This document shows positions 1 to 7,726 of a stretch of 64,000 nt of DNA, in pieces; positions within the stretch are counted from its first letter, which is position 1; each line of letters opens with the position of its first letter. Position numbers and translations under genes: made by a program. Under the pieces are notes generated by a model. That model was given only the letters and a program-made list of their open reading frames with translations, was not told where the DNA came from and searched no databases. This DNA comes from Thermoanaerobaculia bacterium (GTDB lineage: Bacteria > Acidobacteriota > Thermoanaerobaculia > UBA5066): contig JAJVIN010000015.1 in NCBI GenBank assembly GCA_022071945.1, positions 144,251 to 208,250 of the forward strand. The letters are read 5' to 3'.

Positions 1-127
1 TGAAGTCACCGTCCCGGTGAAGTCACCGTCCCGGTGAAGTCACCGTCCCGGTGAAGTCACCGTCCCGGTGAAGTCACCGTCCCGGTGAAGTCACCGTCCC
101 GGTGAAGTCACCGTCCCGGTGAAGTCA
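1..127. repeat. Tandem array of a 17-bp unit, cut by window edge
   Basis: Seven identical head-to-tail copies of TGAAGTCACCGTCCCGG fill 1-119, followed by a partial copy (TGAAGTCA) at 120-127. There is not one substitution among the copies. A 17-bp period is not a multiple of three, so the array is unlikely to be coding. The array starts at base 1, so its full length is unknown. Zero divergence suggests recent slippage or a VNTR-type array; an assembly artefact at a contig end is also possible. Confidence 0.95.
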
Positions 128-453
128 AAATGAGCCTCGCAGAAGAATCTGATGCCGAAATGGGTCACGAGAATGGTCAATTTCGTCGACCCCCTCCGGT
201 GACGCCCGAGGCACTATCCCCACAACCTCTTTTATTTCAGCCACTTGAGTCTCGTGGCTCCGTGGGAGCATCCGGCGGCATCAGGATTGCGTGTATCTAG
301 ACAGCTGATCGGCAGTCCAACTTGGATTCAAGAAGCTGTTCGATCAATTGTCCGACCTGTTGAACCGTCGCGGGCATCAAGAACCGAGGCGGCCCGCCAA
401 CCCAAGGACCTCACACACACATCCCCACACACTCACACCCACCGCCGCATAGG
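128..453. other. Non-coding stretch with a CA-rich tract
   Basis: No convincing gene is seen here. The only long open frame (245-490, plus strand) ends in a low-complexity His/Thr-rich stretch read from the CA-rich tract at about 410-444 and runs through the terminator hairpin, so I do not call it. A short dyad (GCCAC near 240, GTGGC near 254) lies in the middle. Because a good terminator follows at 454-488, a small untranslated RNA or the 3' end of a transcript from outside the window is possible. Confidence 0.4.
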
Positions 454-488
454 CCCCCCGGTTCTCCACCGGGGGGTCCCGCCTTTTT
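454..488 (+). terminator. Rho-independent terminator, plus strand, no assigned gene
   Basis: CCCCCCGG at 454-461 pairs perfectly with CCGGGGGG at 469-476 around a 7-nt loop, and a T-run follows at 484-488. The T-tract lies on the plus strand only, so it ends rightward transcription. No recognised plus-strand gene lies upstream in the window; the next gene to the right is on the minus strand. Confidence 0.7.
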
Positions 489-508
489 AGGGGGGTCTTT
501 TCCGGGCG

Positions 509-1060
509 CTAGAAGTTGTAGGCGACTCCACCGGTCAACAGGATGGGGCTGCGGCGCTCCTCGGTGTAGAGGTAATGGAGAGTCCCCTCGAGCCTCACAT
601 CCCAGTGCCGGTCCAGGTGGAAGAGACTGACGAGACCGATCGTCAGGCCGAAGACCTTGTCCTCGGGATCCGTCACGATCTGTCCCGGTTCGGGATCGTT
701 GGGCCGAAGCCTGTAGCCTCCCACGCCGCCGACGAAGCCGATATCGGCCAGGGTGTCCTTGAAAAGGTAGGAGACGAGAAGCTGGAGGTGATCCACCTTC
801 AGATTAGGGGAGTTCTCCGTGGAACCGGAGAGCCCGAACCGCCCCGCCCGCACCTGGATCCTGGCTCCCGGCTCGAATTGCAGCTCGAACGAACCCTGAG
901 CCCCCCAGGTTCCGAAGCTCGAAATGGAGGTTCCGCTGCCGCCGCTGTAGACGACGGATCCCGCCGCTCCGGCCGAGTAGCTTTGCGCGATCGCCGCGGG
1001 ACCGTCTAAGAGGCTCATGAGGACGGCGAGAAAGAGGGCGGAGCGGAGAGAGAATCTCAT
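509..1060 (-). CDS. Small secreted outer-membrane beta-barrel protein, unknown family
   Basis: A 183-residue protein. The start at 1060 is chosen because it opens directly into a signal peptide (basic n-region, hydrophobic core, A-I-A-Q cleavage-like end at about residue 26); the frame is open further upstream but reads as non-protein. The mature part alternates polar and hydrophobic residues, is rich in Gly, Ser and aromatic residues, and ends in Phe (A-Y-N-F), as outer-membrane barrels do. It resembles small OmpA/OmpW-sized barrels but I recognise no specific family. It diverges from comF across a 74-bp gap. The role is unknown; porin, adhesin or structural barrel are all possible. Confidence 0.7.
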   Translation of the reverse strand: MRFSLRSALFLAVLMSLLDGPAAIAQSYSAGAAGSVVYSGGSGTSISSFGTWGAQGSFELQFEPGARIQVRAGRFGLSGSTENSPNLKVDHLQLLVSYLFKDTLADIGFVGGVGGYRLRPNDPEPGQIVTDPEDKVFGLTIGLVSLFHLDRHWDVRLEGTLHYLYTEERRSPILLTGGVAYNF

Positions 1061-1068
1061 CGGCGAGG

Positions 1069-1098
1069 AGAATAGGAGCGGTGAGAAGCCCGAGTCAA
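1069..1098 (-). promoter_or_regulatory. Possible sigma-70 promoter for the barrel gene
   Basis: On the minus strand TTGACT (1098-1093) is followed after 18 bp by TATTCT (1074-1069). The predicted start point lies within a few bases of the ATG at 1060, so the leader would be very short. This is a motif match only; the -10 matches 4 of 6 consensus bases. Confidence 0.35.
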
Positions 1099-1134
1099 CA
1101 ACAGGAATTCTGCCGCGCGTCATAAAATAGCGCC

Positions 1135-1911
1135 GTGCCGGGCGTCTCATCTCCTGCTCCGCGCCCGCAGATTCCCGTTTTCCTCGCGGCGGCCGAAGAG
1201 CTTCTCTCGTGGATCTTCCCGTCCAACTGCCTCGCATGCAGCCGGACGCGCCGCGGGGTCTTCGGAGAGGGAGTTTGCGAGGAGTGCTGGCGGTCGTTTC
1301 CCGCCCTCGACCCCGGCTCTTGTTGCGAGCGGTGTGCCCTGCCGGGTTGTGCTCCGTGCTGCCGGCACTGCTCGAAGTCGCCCCCGCCCCTTTCGAGGAC
1401 CTTTGCCGCCGGTCTCTACGAAGGGTCCTTGCGGGCGATGATCCGCGCGTTCAAGTTCGACCGGTTCGATCACCTCTCCGAGTGCCTCGGGAGGCGCCTT
1501 TCGTCCGTCTTCCCAGACGGAAAAGGCACCTCTTGGGACGCGATCGTGCCGCTGCCCTCGACCCGCGGCCGGAACCGGGACCGGGGATTCGATCCCGCGG
1601 ACCTCATCGCGCGGGAGCTCTCCAGGACGATGCGGCTCCCCTGCCGGACTTTTCTCGAACGGACCCGCGAGACACAGCGGCAATCCCGTCTCCCGCGGGA
1701 GCGCCGGTGGGCCAACGTCGAGGGAGCGTTTCGCGCGAGCGCCCGGTCGGAGGGCAAGGAAATCCTTCTCGTTGACGACATCATGACGACTGGAGCCACC
1801 GCCTTCTCGGCCGCGGCAGCGCTGCGGCGGGCGGGAGCACAGTCGGTCTCCCTCGCCGTTCTGGCCCGGACGCCCGAACTGGCCGAGGACTCCCATCTGG
1901 AGGCCTTATGA
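1135..1911 (+). CDS. comF: ComF-family amidophosphoribosyltransferase-like protein
   Basis: A 258-residue ComF/GntX-type protein. The N-terminal part carries a double zinc-ribbon arrangement of cysteines (C32, C35, C48, C51, then a cluster at C63-C79), and the C-terminal part is a type I phosphoribosyltransferase domain with the PRPP-binding loop V-D-D-I-M-T-T-G-A-T at 213-222. In transformable bacteria ComF helps single-stranded DNA uptake; in others its role is unclear, and no other competence gene lies here. The start is GTG with no clear Shine-Dalgarno; a TAAAAT hexamer at 1123-1128 sits so close that the transcript could be nearly leaderless. The stop overlaps the next gene's start (ATGA), so proline dehydrogenase is probably translationally coupled. 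Confidence 0.88.
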   Translation: MPGVSSPAPRPQIPVFLAAAEELLSWIFPSNCLACSRTRRGVFGEGVCEECWRSFPALDPGSCCERCALPGCAPCCRHCSKSPPPLSRTFAAGLYEGSLRAMIRAFKFDRFDHLSECLGRRLSSVFPDGKGTSWDAIVPLPSTRGRNRDRGFDPADLIARELSRTMRLPCRTFLERTRETQRQSRLPRERRWANVEGAFRASARSEGKEILLVDDIMTTGATAFSAAAALRRAGAQSVSLAVLARTPELAEDSHLEAL

Positions 1912-2822
1912 GTTCACTGTTCGACCGGCTGGTGGTTTCCACCCTTCCCCTCGTCCCGCGGGCACTCGTTCACAAGTTCGCCTCGCGCTATGTGGCCGGG
2001 GAGACGCTCGACGACGCCCTCAACACGATCCGCGCCTTGGCCGCGGAAGGAGCGATGGCCACTCTCGACGTCCTCGGCGAAAGCGTCACGAGACGTGAAC
2101 AGACCGAAGCGACCCGCGACGAGTACATCCGGGCGATCGAGGCGATCGCGAAGGCGGGGGTTCCCTCAAACATCTCGATCAAGCCAACGGCCATCGGCCT
2201 GAACATCGACCCGAAACTGGCTGCCTCCAACTGCCGAACGATCCTCGCCAAGGCCAAGGAGCACGGCATGTTCGTACGTCTGGACATGGAGGACTCGTCC
2301 GTGACCGAGGCGACGATCGCGCTGACACTCGAGCTCTTCAAGGAGTTCAAGAACGTCGGCATCGTCATCCAGGCGTACATGAGGCGCAGCCTGACGGACG
2401 TGGAGCGGCTGACGGCCGTCAAGATGAACGTCAGGCTCTGCAAGGGGATCTACATCGAGCCGCGCGAGATCGCCTACAAGGATCGCCAGGTCGTCATCGA
2501 CAACTTCGCGGCGCTGGCCGAGAAGCTCCTCTCGGGCGGCAGCTACGTCGGACTCGCCACGCATGACGAGGCCTGCGTCCAGCGGTCGCTGGCGATCATC
2601 GACCGGCTCCGGCTCTCCCCGGACCAGTACGAGTTCCAGATGCTCTTGGGCGTTGACCCGCTCCTGAGAAAGATCCTGATCTCGTCCGGCCACAGGCTCC
2701 GCGTCTACGTTCCCTACGGGAAGGACTGGTACGCCTACTCGACGAGGCGTCTGAAGGAGAATCCATCGATCGCCCGGCACGTCGTGAACAACATCCTGGG
2801 GCTCGGGCCGGCATCAAAGTAA
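1908..2822 (+). CDS. putA/prodh: Proline dehydrogenase (monofunctional)
   Basis: A 304-residue FAD-dependent proline dehydrogenase, the first step of proline degradation to glutamate (proline to pyrroline-5-carboxylate, electrons to quinone). It has the family's TIM-barrel landmarks: R-L-D-M-E-D near residue 125, V-I-Q-A-Y near 155, R-L-C-K-G near 178, A-T-H-D near 220, and the C-terminal signature R-V-Y-V-P-Y-G with Y-xx-RR-L-x-E-N-P that binds the proline carboxylate. Its length matches the monofunctional bacterial enzymes, not the fused PutA. No pyrroline-5-carboxylate dehydrogenase is adjacent. The start overlaps the comF stop by four bases. Confidence 0.93.
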   Translation: MSSLFDRLVVSTLPLVPRALVHKFASRYVAGETLDDALNTIRALAAEGAMATLDVLGESVTRREQTEATRDEYIRAIEAIAKAGVPSNISIKPTAIGLNIDPKLAASNCRTILAKAKEHGMFVRLDMEDSSVTEATIALTLELFKEFKNVGIVIQAYMRRSLTDVERLTAVKMNVRLCKGIYIEPREIAYKDRQVVIDNFAALAEKLLSGGSYVGLATHDEACVQRSLAIIDRLRLSPDQYEFQMLLGVDPLLRKILISSGHRLRVYVPYGKDWYAYSTRRLKENPSIARHVVNNILGLGPASK

Positions 2823-2904
2823 GAATTCGCTCTCTGGCCTCTTGACTCTTGACAGAGTCCTGCCCAAAGATTTAACCGGTGTCAAAGTACACCGGTGGAC
2901 GTCG

Positions 2905-4830
2905 ATGACCCGGAAGAAGGGACTTCATGGGGTCGTGATCCTGGCGAGCTTCCTTTCGAGCCTGCCCGCCCTTGCGTCTCGTCTCCCCGCTCTTCCCGCC
3001 CCGGCCTCATCGGCATCCGCCCCGCTCGCCGGTCTGGTGACCTGGAGAAACGTCCGGATACCGGGAGCGACGGTCGTCATCAGAGGCCTCTCACCCGGCC
3101 TCGAACCGCTGTTTTGGGTCCTGCGAACCGACAAGGACGGGAGCTTCGTCCGGCCTTCGGCCCCCTCGGGAAGCTACTCCGTCACGGCCTTCGCCGGCGC
3201 GAGCAAGGCACAAGCTGCCGAGGTCCAGCACGCGATCTCGGACACGGGTGTCTCGTTCGTTTCGCTCGAGCTCGACAGGGATCCGCGCATCATTCCCGAA
3301 CGCGCGGCCCCGAAGGAAAGCCCCTGGACGGCCCGGGCCGTCGAGAGCGCCGATCCCCTGAGGGAAACGAGCACGCCGGAAGAACCGCCGACCGCAAGGC
3401 TCAATGACCCGCTCGCATCGCCTCAAAAGGCGATCCCGCTCGAGCGGCTCCCGGTTCGCGCGACCGTCGCTTCCGTCGCGGGACGCGACCTGGAGGCCGG
3501 AAGCGCCGTCTCCCGAACCTCGATCGACGTCGGCGGGAGTCTCGGCCGGTCCTACCAGTGGGGCCTGGAGGGCGAGTACCAATCCGTCTCGGCCCTGAAA
3601 GGGGCGGACCAGTCCGGAATCACCCGGTTTGCCCTCGAGATCGCCCCCTCGTCCACCTCGAGCCCGGGCACGGATCCCCTGCCCGCCGCGCCGTGGAACC
3701 CCCAGGTCCGCCTGGAAACCCGCCGGCAGGCCCTGACACAGGACACCGAGGACCTCCGGTTCTCTGAGCACCGCGTCGACTGTCTCCTGCCATCCGGCGG
3801 CGGGAGCTCCGCGGGCGTCTCCGCGCGGCTGATCTCGCAGGAGAACCTCGTGGCGCACGGGCCGGTCTCCGAGCTCTTCGCCCGCCAGTCCGATGCCCTC
3901 GAGATTCAGGCGCGGTACCGGACCGAAGTCTCGGGATCCACCTATCTCCGCGCGGCAGCGGCCTACCGGTCCGACATGTCGACGAACCCCGTCCTGAACC
4001 GGTCCGCGGCCCCCATCCGGGAAGCGCGGCTCCTGGCCGGGGCCGGGTCGAGCCTGAACTCCTGGCTCGATCTCGAGGGGACGATCGCGGGAGACTATTC
4101 GTCTCGAGACAGGGCCGTCACACCCGAGCTCGCCGTCAAGGCAGCGGTGACCGAGAACCTCAAGGTCATCGTCTCGGTTTCCCAGAGATTCCAGTCCATC
4201 ACCGACCCATACGTGCTCTACGGCCAGACAGGCTCGGACGAGATCGACCTCGCCCGCTCGGCCCGGTCGATCTACAGGGGCGGCATCCTTCTCTCCTCCA
4301 AGAGAGGCGACACCCTCCTCATCGAGGGAGTCCACCGCGAGATGGCATCCGCGCTCCAGTACCTCCTCGAAAGGAACATGGTCGAGGCCGTCGATGCCCT
4401 CTATCTCTTCCAGGGCGACGTGATGCAGGAACTCAGCGCCTCGGGCACCGTGCGCGTCGGGGAAGCCGTCCACGTCCGCCTTGCCTTGCGCGGCGGAACG
4501 GTGGCCGGGGGCCCCGCTCTGGATCTTTCTTCCACGAACGACGCGCGTTTCGAGCAGGGAGAGGCAACTTTCAGGGTCACGCCCTCCCAAACCGACCTCG
4601 CCGTACGCTATCGCGCGATCCATCAGGTCCTTTCCCGCTCGGCCACCCTCTTTGAGAACAGCCTCGAGGCCGTCGAGGTCTCCCTGTCTCAGGGGTTGCC
4701 CGTCCCGATCCTCAGACACATCGGATCGCAGTGGAGAGCCCTCTTTGCGATCGAGTTCGCCGAGAGACAAAACCAGGCCGCCGTCATTCACAACAGGCGC
4801 GTCTCCGGTGGTCTCGGCCTCTCGTTCTGA
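2905..4830 (+). CDS. Secreted outer-membrane protein with N-terminal carboxypeptidase-regulatory-like domain
   Basis: A 641-residue protein. The start at 2905 is chosen because a typical signal peptide follows (T-R-K-K then a hydrophobic core ending S-L-P-A-L-A); the frame is open back to 2842. Residues about 40-120 form a beta-sandwich of the carboxypeptidase-regulatory-like type (G-L-V-T-W ... G-A-T-V-V-I-R-G ... D-K-D-G-S-F ... P-S-G-S-Y-S-V-T-A). A Pro/Ser-rich linker follows, then about 450 residues of alternating beta-strand character ending G-L-G-L-S-F. The domain order recalls TonB-dependent OmpA-like transporters, but I see no plug domain or TonB box. Function unknown. A TTGACA hexamer at 2850-2855 could be a -35 element, but its -10 partner is poor. 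Confidence 0.65.
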   Translation: MTRKKGLHGVVILASFLSSLPALASRLPALPAPASSASAPLAGLVTWRNVRIPGATVVIRGLSPGLEPLFWVLRTDKDGSFVRPSAPSGSYSVTAFAGASKAQAAEVQHAISDTGVSFVSLELDRDPRIIPERAAPKESPWTARAVESADPLRETSTPEEPPTARLNDPLASPQKAIPLERLPVRATVASVAGRDLEAGSAVSRTSIDVGGSLGRSYQWGLEGEYQSVSALKGADQSGITRFALEIAPSSTSSPGTDPLPAAPWNPQVRLETRRQALTQDTEDLRFSEHRVDCLLPSGGGSSAGVSARLISQENLVAHGPVSELFARQSDALEIQARYRTEVSGSTYLRAAAAYRSDMSTNPVLNRSAAPIREARLLAGAGSSLNSWLDLEGTIAGDYSSRDRAVTPELAVKAAVTENLKVIVSVSQRFQSITDPYVLYGQTGSDEIDLARSARSIYRGGILLSSKRGDTLLIEGVHREMASALQYLLERNMVEAVDALYLFQGDVMQELSASGTVRVGEAVHVRLALRGGTVAGGPALDLSSTNDARFEQGEATFRVTPSQTDLAVRYRAIHQVLSRSATLFENSLEAVEVSLSQGLPVPILRHIGSQWRALFAIEFAERQNQAAVIHNRRVSGGLGLSF

Positions 4831-4872
4831 GCCATCCTTCAAGGATTTGAATTTCCATCCAAGGAGTGAGAT

Positions 4873-4937
4873 CGGACTCGCAGAGTCCGCGGGCGAACGC
4901 CCTTCAAGCCCCTCAGTCGATTCGACTTACCGAAGTC
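4873..4937 (+). promoter_or_regulatory. Two GACT/AGTC dyads upstream of a sigma-54 promoter (possible enhancer sites)
   Basis: CGGACTCGCAGAGTCCG at 4873-4889 is a perfect 7-bp dyad around GCA. GACTTACCGAAGTC at 4924-4937 is a 5-bp dyad around ACCG. Both contain GACT...AGTC half-sites, and their centres are about 50 bp apart, close to five helical turns. They lie about 99 and 49 bp upstream of the predicted start point of the kinase operon. Dyads there are where NtrC-type activators bind, and one is encoded in this operon. That they are its sites is an inference; the first could also act as a hairpin after the preceding gene. Confidence 0.5.
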
Positions 4938-4953
4938 CAAAATTCCGAACGAA

Positions 4954-4968
4954 TGGCACCGCACTTGC
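4954..4968 (+). promoter_or_regulatory. Sigma-54 (RpoN) promoter of the kinase/regulator/peptidase operon
   Basis: TGGCAC at 4954-4959, five bases, then TTGC at 4965-4968 followed by TT. This is a near-perfect -24/-12 element with GG and GC exactly 12 bp apart. Transcription should start at about 4980, two bases before the GTG at 4982. The downstream operon encodes an NtrC-family activator with the GAFTGA sigma-54 contact loop, so autoregulation is likely. Confidence 0.75.
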
Positions 4969-4981
4969 TTGACACAGAAAC

Positions 4982-7726
4982 GTGAGCGAGAGACTGGTCC
5001 GCGCGGCCTCTTGGCGGGTGCCGTTTCTGGCCCTGGCTTTTCTTCTCGCTCTGTTCGTCGTCCCCTCTTTTTCCCGCAATGTCGCCCGTTTCGGCCGAGT
5101 CGATCTTCTGGTCACGGCGGAAGCAGGCCGTGTCGAGATCCAGGCTGTCGGCGAATCGGCACGTGCCCTCGGTCTGCTCGCGAATGACCTGATCCTCCTC
5201 GCGGGGGGGCAGCCCGTCACTGACGCCCATGCCCTCCTGCAAAGCCTCGCCGCCTCACCGGTCGACCTCACCGTGATGAGGGAGGGACGGCTTCTGCGGC
5301 TCACGACAACTCCGAGCCCCGCCCCCTGGAACATCAAGTACCTCTTTCTCGCCGCGGTGGCTCTCTGCTTTGCCGGAACGGGCGCGGCCGCGGTCTGGTG
5401 GGTGAAACGGGGCTCTCACCCAGCGGCCAACTACCTCTTCGGGGGCTTCTGTCTTTCGGCCGCCGTCATCCTGGCGGTCTCTCCCGCTCCCCCCTTCGAC
5501 ACGCTCTACAAGATCCAGATTCTCCTGGAAGAGACCGCTCGAGCGTTTCTTCCGGCGTTTCTGCTCGCCCTGCTCTTCACGTTCCCGCGTGTCGCGAGGC
5601 ACCCCCGGCGCTCGCTTTTCTTCGTTCCGGCCTTCCTTCTTCTCGGCCTGACTCTCCACACGTATTTCGGCCCCCAGAAACCGGGTGAGAGTGCCCTCGC
5701 CGGGATCGCCCGGCTCGATCTCTGGCAGGGCCTCTGGATCGTGGCCGGGAGCTTGGCCGGCACGGGACGTCTCATCGTGCTCGCCCGGCGCCGGATCGAT
5801 CTCCTGACCGAGAAGCAGATCCGGTTTCTTCTGTTCGGCACGGTTCTGGGTCTCCTCCCGGTCGCGCTCTTGGGATTCGTCCCGGGACTCTTCGGCATTC
5901 AGATCCCGATCGTCAGCACGCTGTCGGTCCTCCCGCTGGCGCTCCTCCCGTTTGCCTTCCTGTCCGCCATCACGAAGTACAGGCTGTGGGACGTCGAGCT
6001 TCTGGCCCGCGAGACGGCGGCCTATGCGGGCGCGGGATTCCTGGGAGCCTTCTTCTTCGCGGGTGTCCAGCTCCTGGCCCCGGTCCCCCTCCCTCCGATT
6101 CCCTACGCCCGGGGAGTCATGGAGACGGGAGCCGGACTCATCATTGCCCTGAGCATGTTGCCCGTTCGCCGGGGGCTCTCCTCCGCGCTCTCGCGGGTCC
6201 AGCACGGGGAGAGATACCAGGATCGCGAGCGCCTTCGGGCCCTGGGGCGCGAACTCCTGACGCCGCGCCGGGCCTCGGAGATCAGCCGCCTTCTCTGCGA
6301 CCGGGTCTCGGCCGGGCTCGGCGTGTCGCCGGTCGCCCTCCTGGCCGTGGACGACGGCTCGGTCGACGCCTCTGTGGTCGACGGGGGCCACCCGATCCCG
6401 CTATCAGAGCTTCCGGCAGAGGTGACGTCGCGGACGACCCGGCTCTCGCGCCAGGTCTTCTCGTTGAGCCCCACCGCCGCCACCTCGAGGCTTCGCCGGG
6501 CCGGCTTTCGGACCCTCGCTCCCCTGGCCGTCTCGGGCCGGCTTCTCGCGCTCTTTGCGGCGGGCGACCGGCCGGGCCGAGGCCCCCTCTCGACCGATGA
6601 CCTCGAGCTCCTCGAGGAGATCCTCGCCCCGGCGGCCCTCGCCCTGGACCACGCAAGGCTCTACAACGCCCTGGAGGAGGAAGCCCGGCGATATCGGACC
6701 CTCAAGGAGTTTCACGAGGACGTCGTGTCTGGCTCCGCCGCGGCCATCGCCGCCACCGACGACCTGGGCCGGCTCTCGTCGGTCAATCCGGCCTTCTGCC
6801 GTCTTCTCGACAGGAGCGAATCCGACCTCCTGTTCCAGCCTGTCTCCGCCTGTCTGCCTCAGGAAGTCCTCTCGGTGGAGGGCTCGGCCCGGCAGTCCGT
6901 GGTCCTCGGCGGGAGAGAGGCCGTCCTCGACGTCGCGGTCTCACCCTTCCCCGGGGCGACGCCCGGATCCCCCGCCCGGGTCTTCGTCATCCACAACGCC
7001 ACCGAGATCGCGCGCCTGGAAAAGGCGCTGTCCGAACGCGAGCGCCTCGCGGCGTTGAGCAGTCTCTCGGCGGGCGTGGCCCACGAGGTGAACACGCCGC
7101 TCACGGGGGTCGCGAGCTTCGCCCGGCTCGTCCTGGATGACACGCCTGAAGACGATCCGAGGCGGCCTCTCCTCGAGAAGATCGAGGAACAGGCGTTCCG
7201 CGCATCGCGCCTCATCAGCAGTCTGCTCGACCTCGCCCGGGGAAAGCCGAGGGACGTCTCGCGGCTCTCCGCGGTCGACCTTGCCGAGGAGGCGGTTCGT
7301 TCAGTCTCCGACGAAGCCTCGGCCAAGCGAGTGACGGTTTCCCTTGCCGCGTCTTCCGCGCGGGCCGTCCTCGCGGGGCATGGCGACGCCTTGATCCAGG
7401 TCCTCGTGAACATCTTGAAGAACGGCATCGAAGCCGTCGCGGCACGGCGCGCGGACCAGCGTTTTGGGGGCCAGGTGTCGATCGCGATTTCCGAGGAGTC
7501 GGGCCGTGTCCTCTTCCGGATCGAGGATGACGGGCCGGGGCTTCCGGATTCGCTCAGGGACAGGATCTTCGAGCCCTTCACCTCGACGAAGACGGGACAG
7601 GGTGGGGTCGGGCTCGGTCTGGCGATCGCGAGCGACATCGTGAAGGCGCATGGCGGATCGATTTCGGCCGAAGCCGTCAACCCGAGGGGCACACGTTTCG
7701 TAGTATCGCTACCGGCGATTTCATGA
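4982..7726 (+). CDS. Membrane sensor histidine kinase (PDZ, multi-TM, GAF, PAS, HisKA, HATPase)
   Basis: A 914-residue sensor kinase. Order: one N-terminal membrane helix (about 12-32), a PDZ-like periplasmic domain (about 38-105, G-L-L-A-N-D-L-I-L...G-G-Q-P-V), a block of seven or eight membrane helices (about 118-400), a GAF-like domain (about 415-565), a PAS domain (about 580-680), HisKA with phospho-accepting His701 (A-H-E-V-N-T-P-L), and HATPase_c with the N box (N-I-L-K-N-G), G1 (D-D-G-P-G-L) and G2 (G-V-G-L-G-L). The PDZ plus multi-helix head is known from acidobacterial and deltaproteobacterial kinases partnered with NtrC regulators. The GTG start is only two bases after the predicted transcription start; the next in-frame start is GTG at 5018. 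The stop overlaps the regulator gene (ATGA). Confidence 0.88.
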   Translation: MSERLVRAASWRVPFLALAFLLALFVVPSFSRNVARFGRVDLLVTAEAGRVEIQAVGESARALGLLANDLILLAGGQPVTDAHALLQSLAASPVDLTVMREGRLLRLTTTPSPAPWNIKYLFLAAVALCFAGTGAAAVWWVKRGSHPAANYLFGGFCLSAAVILAVSPAPPFDTLYKIQILLEETARAFLPAFLLALLFTFPRVARHPRRSLFFVPAFLLLGLTLHTYFGPQKPGESALAGIARLDLWQGLWIVAGSLAGTGRLIVLARRRIDLLTEKQIRFLLFGTVLGLLPVALLGFVPGLFGIQIPIVSTLSVLPLALLPFAFLSAITKYRLWDVELLARETAAYAGAGFLGAFFFAGVQLLAPVPLPPIPYARGVMETGAGLIIALSMLPVRRGLSSALSRVQHGERYQDRERLRALGRELLTPRRASEISRLLCDRVSAGLGVSPVALLAVDDGSVDASVVDGGHPIPLSELPAEVTSRTTRLSRQVFSLSPTAATSRLRRAGFRTLAPLAVSGRLLALFAAGDRPGRGPLSTDDLELLEEILAPAALALDHARLYNALEEEARRYRTLKEFHEDVVSGSAAAIAATDDLGRLSSVNPAFCRLLDRSESDLLFQPVSACLPQEVLSVEGSARQSVVLGGREAVLDVAVSPFPGATPGSPARVFVIHNATEIARLEKALSERERLAALSSLSAGVAHEVNTPLTGVASFARLVLDDTPEDDPRRPLLEKIEEQAFRASRLISSLLDLARGKPRDVSRLSAVDLAEEAVRSVSDEASAKRVTVSLAASSARAVLAGHGDALIQVLVNILKNGIEAVAARRADQRFGGQVSIAISEESGRVLFRIEDDGPGLPDSLRDRIFEPFTSTKTGQGGVGLGLAIASDIVKAHGGSISAEAVNPRGTRFVVSLPAIS

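Noticed and set aside
1-127. CRISPR array at the left edge
   Set aside because: The units are contiguous 17-mers with no spacers between them, so this is a simple tandem repeat.
245-490. An 81-codon open frame at the left end
   Set aside because: Its second half is a His/Thr low-complexity stretch from CA repeats and it runs through the terminator hairpin.
2850-2878. TTGACA followed by TTAACC as a promoter for the outer-membrane protein
   Set aside because: The -35 is perfect but the -10 matches too few bases to be listed as a feature.
2842-2904. Extended N-terminus of the outer-membrane protein from a TTG at 2842
   Set aside because: It would put 21 non-signal residues ahead of a clean signal peptide; ATG at 2905 starts the signal peptide directly.
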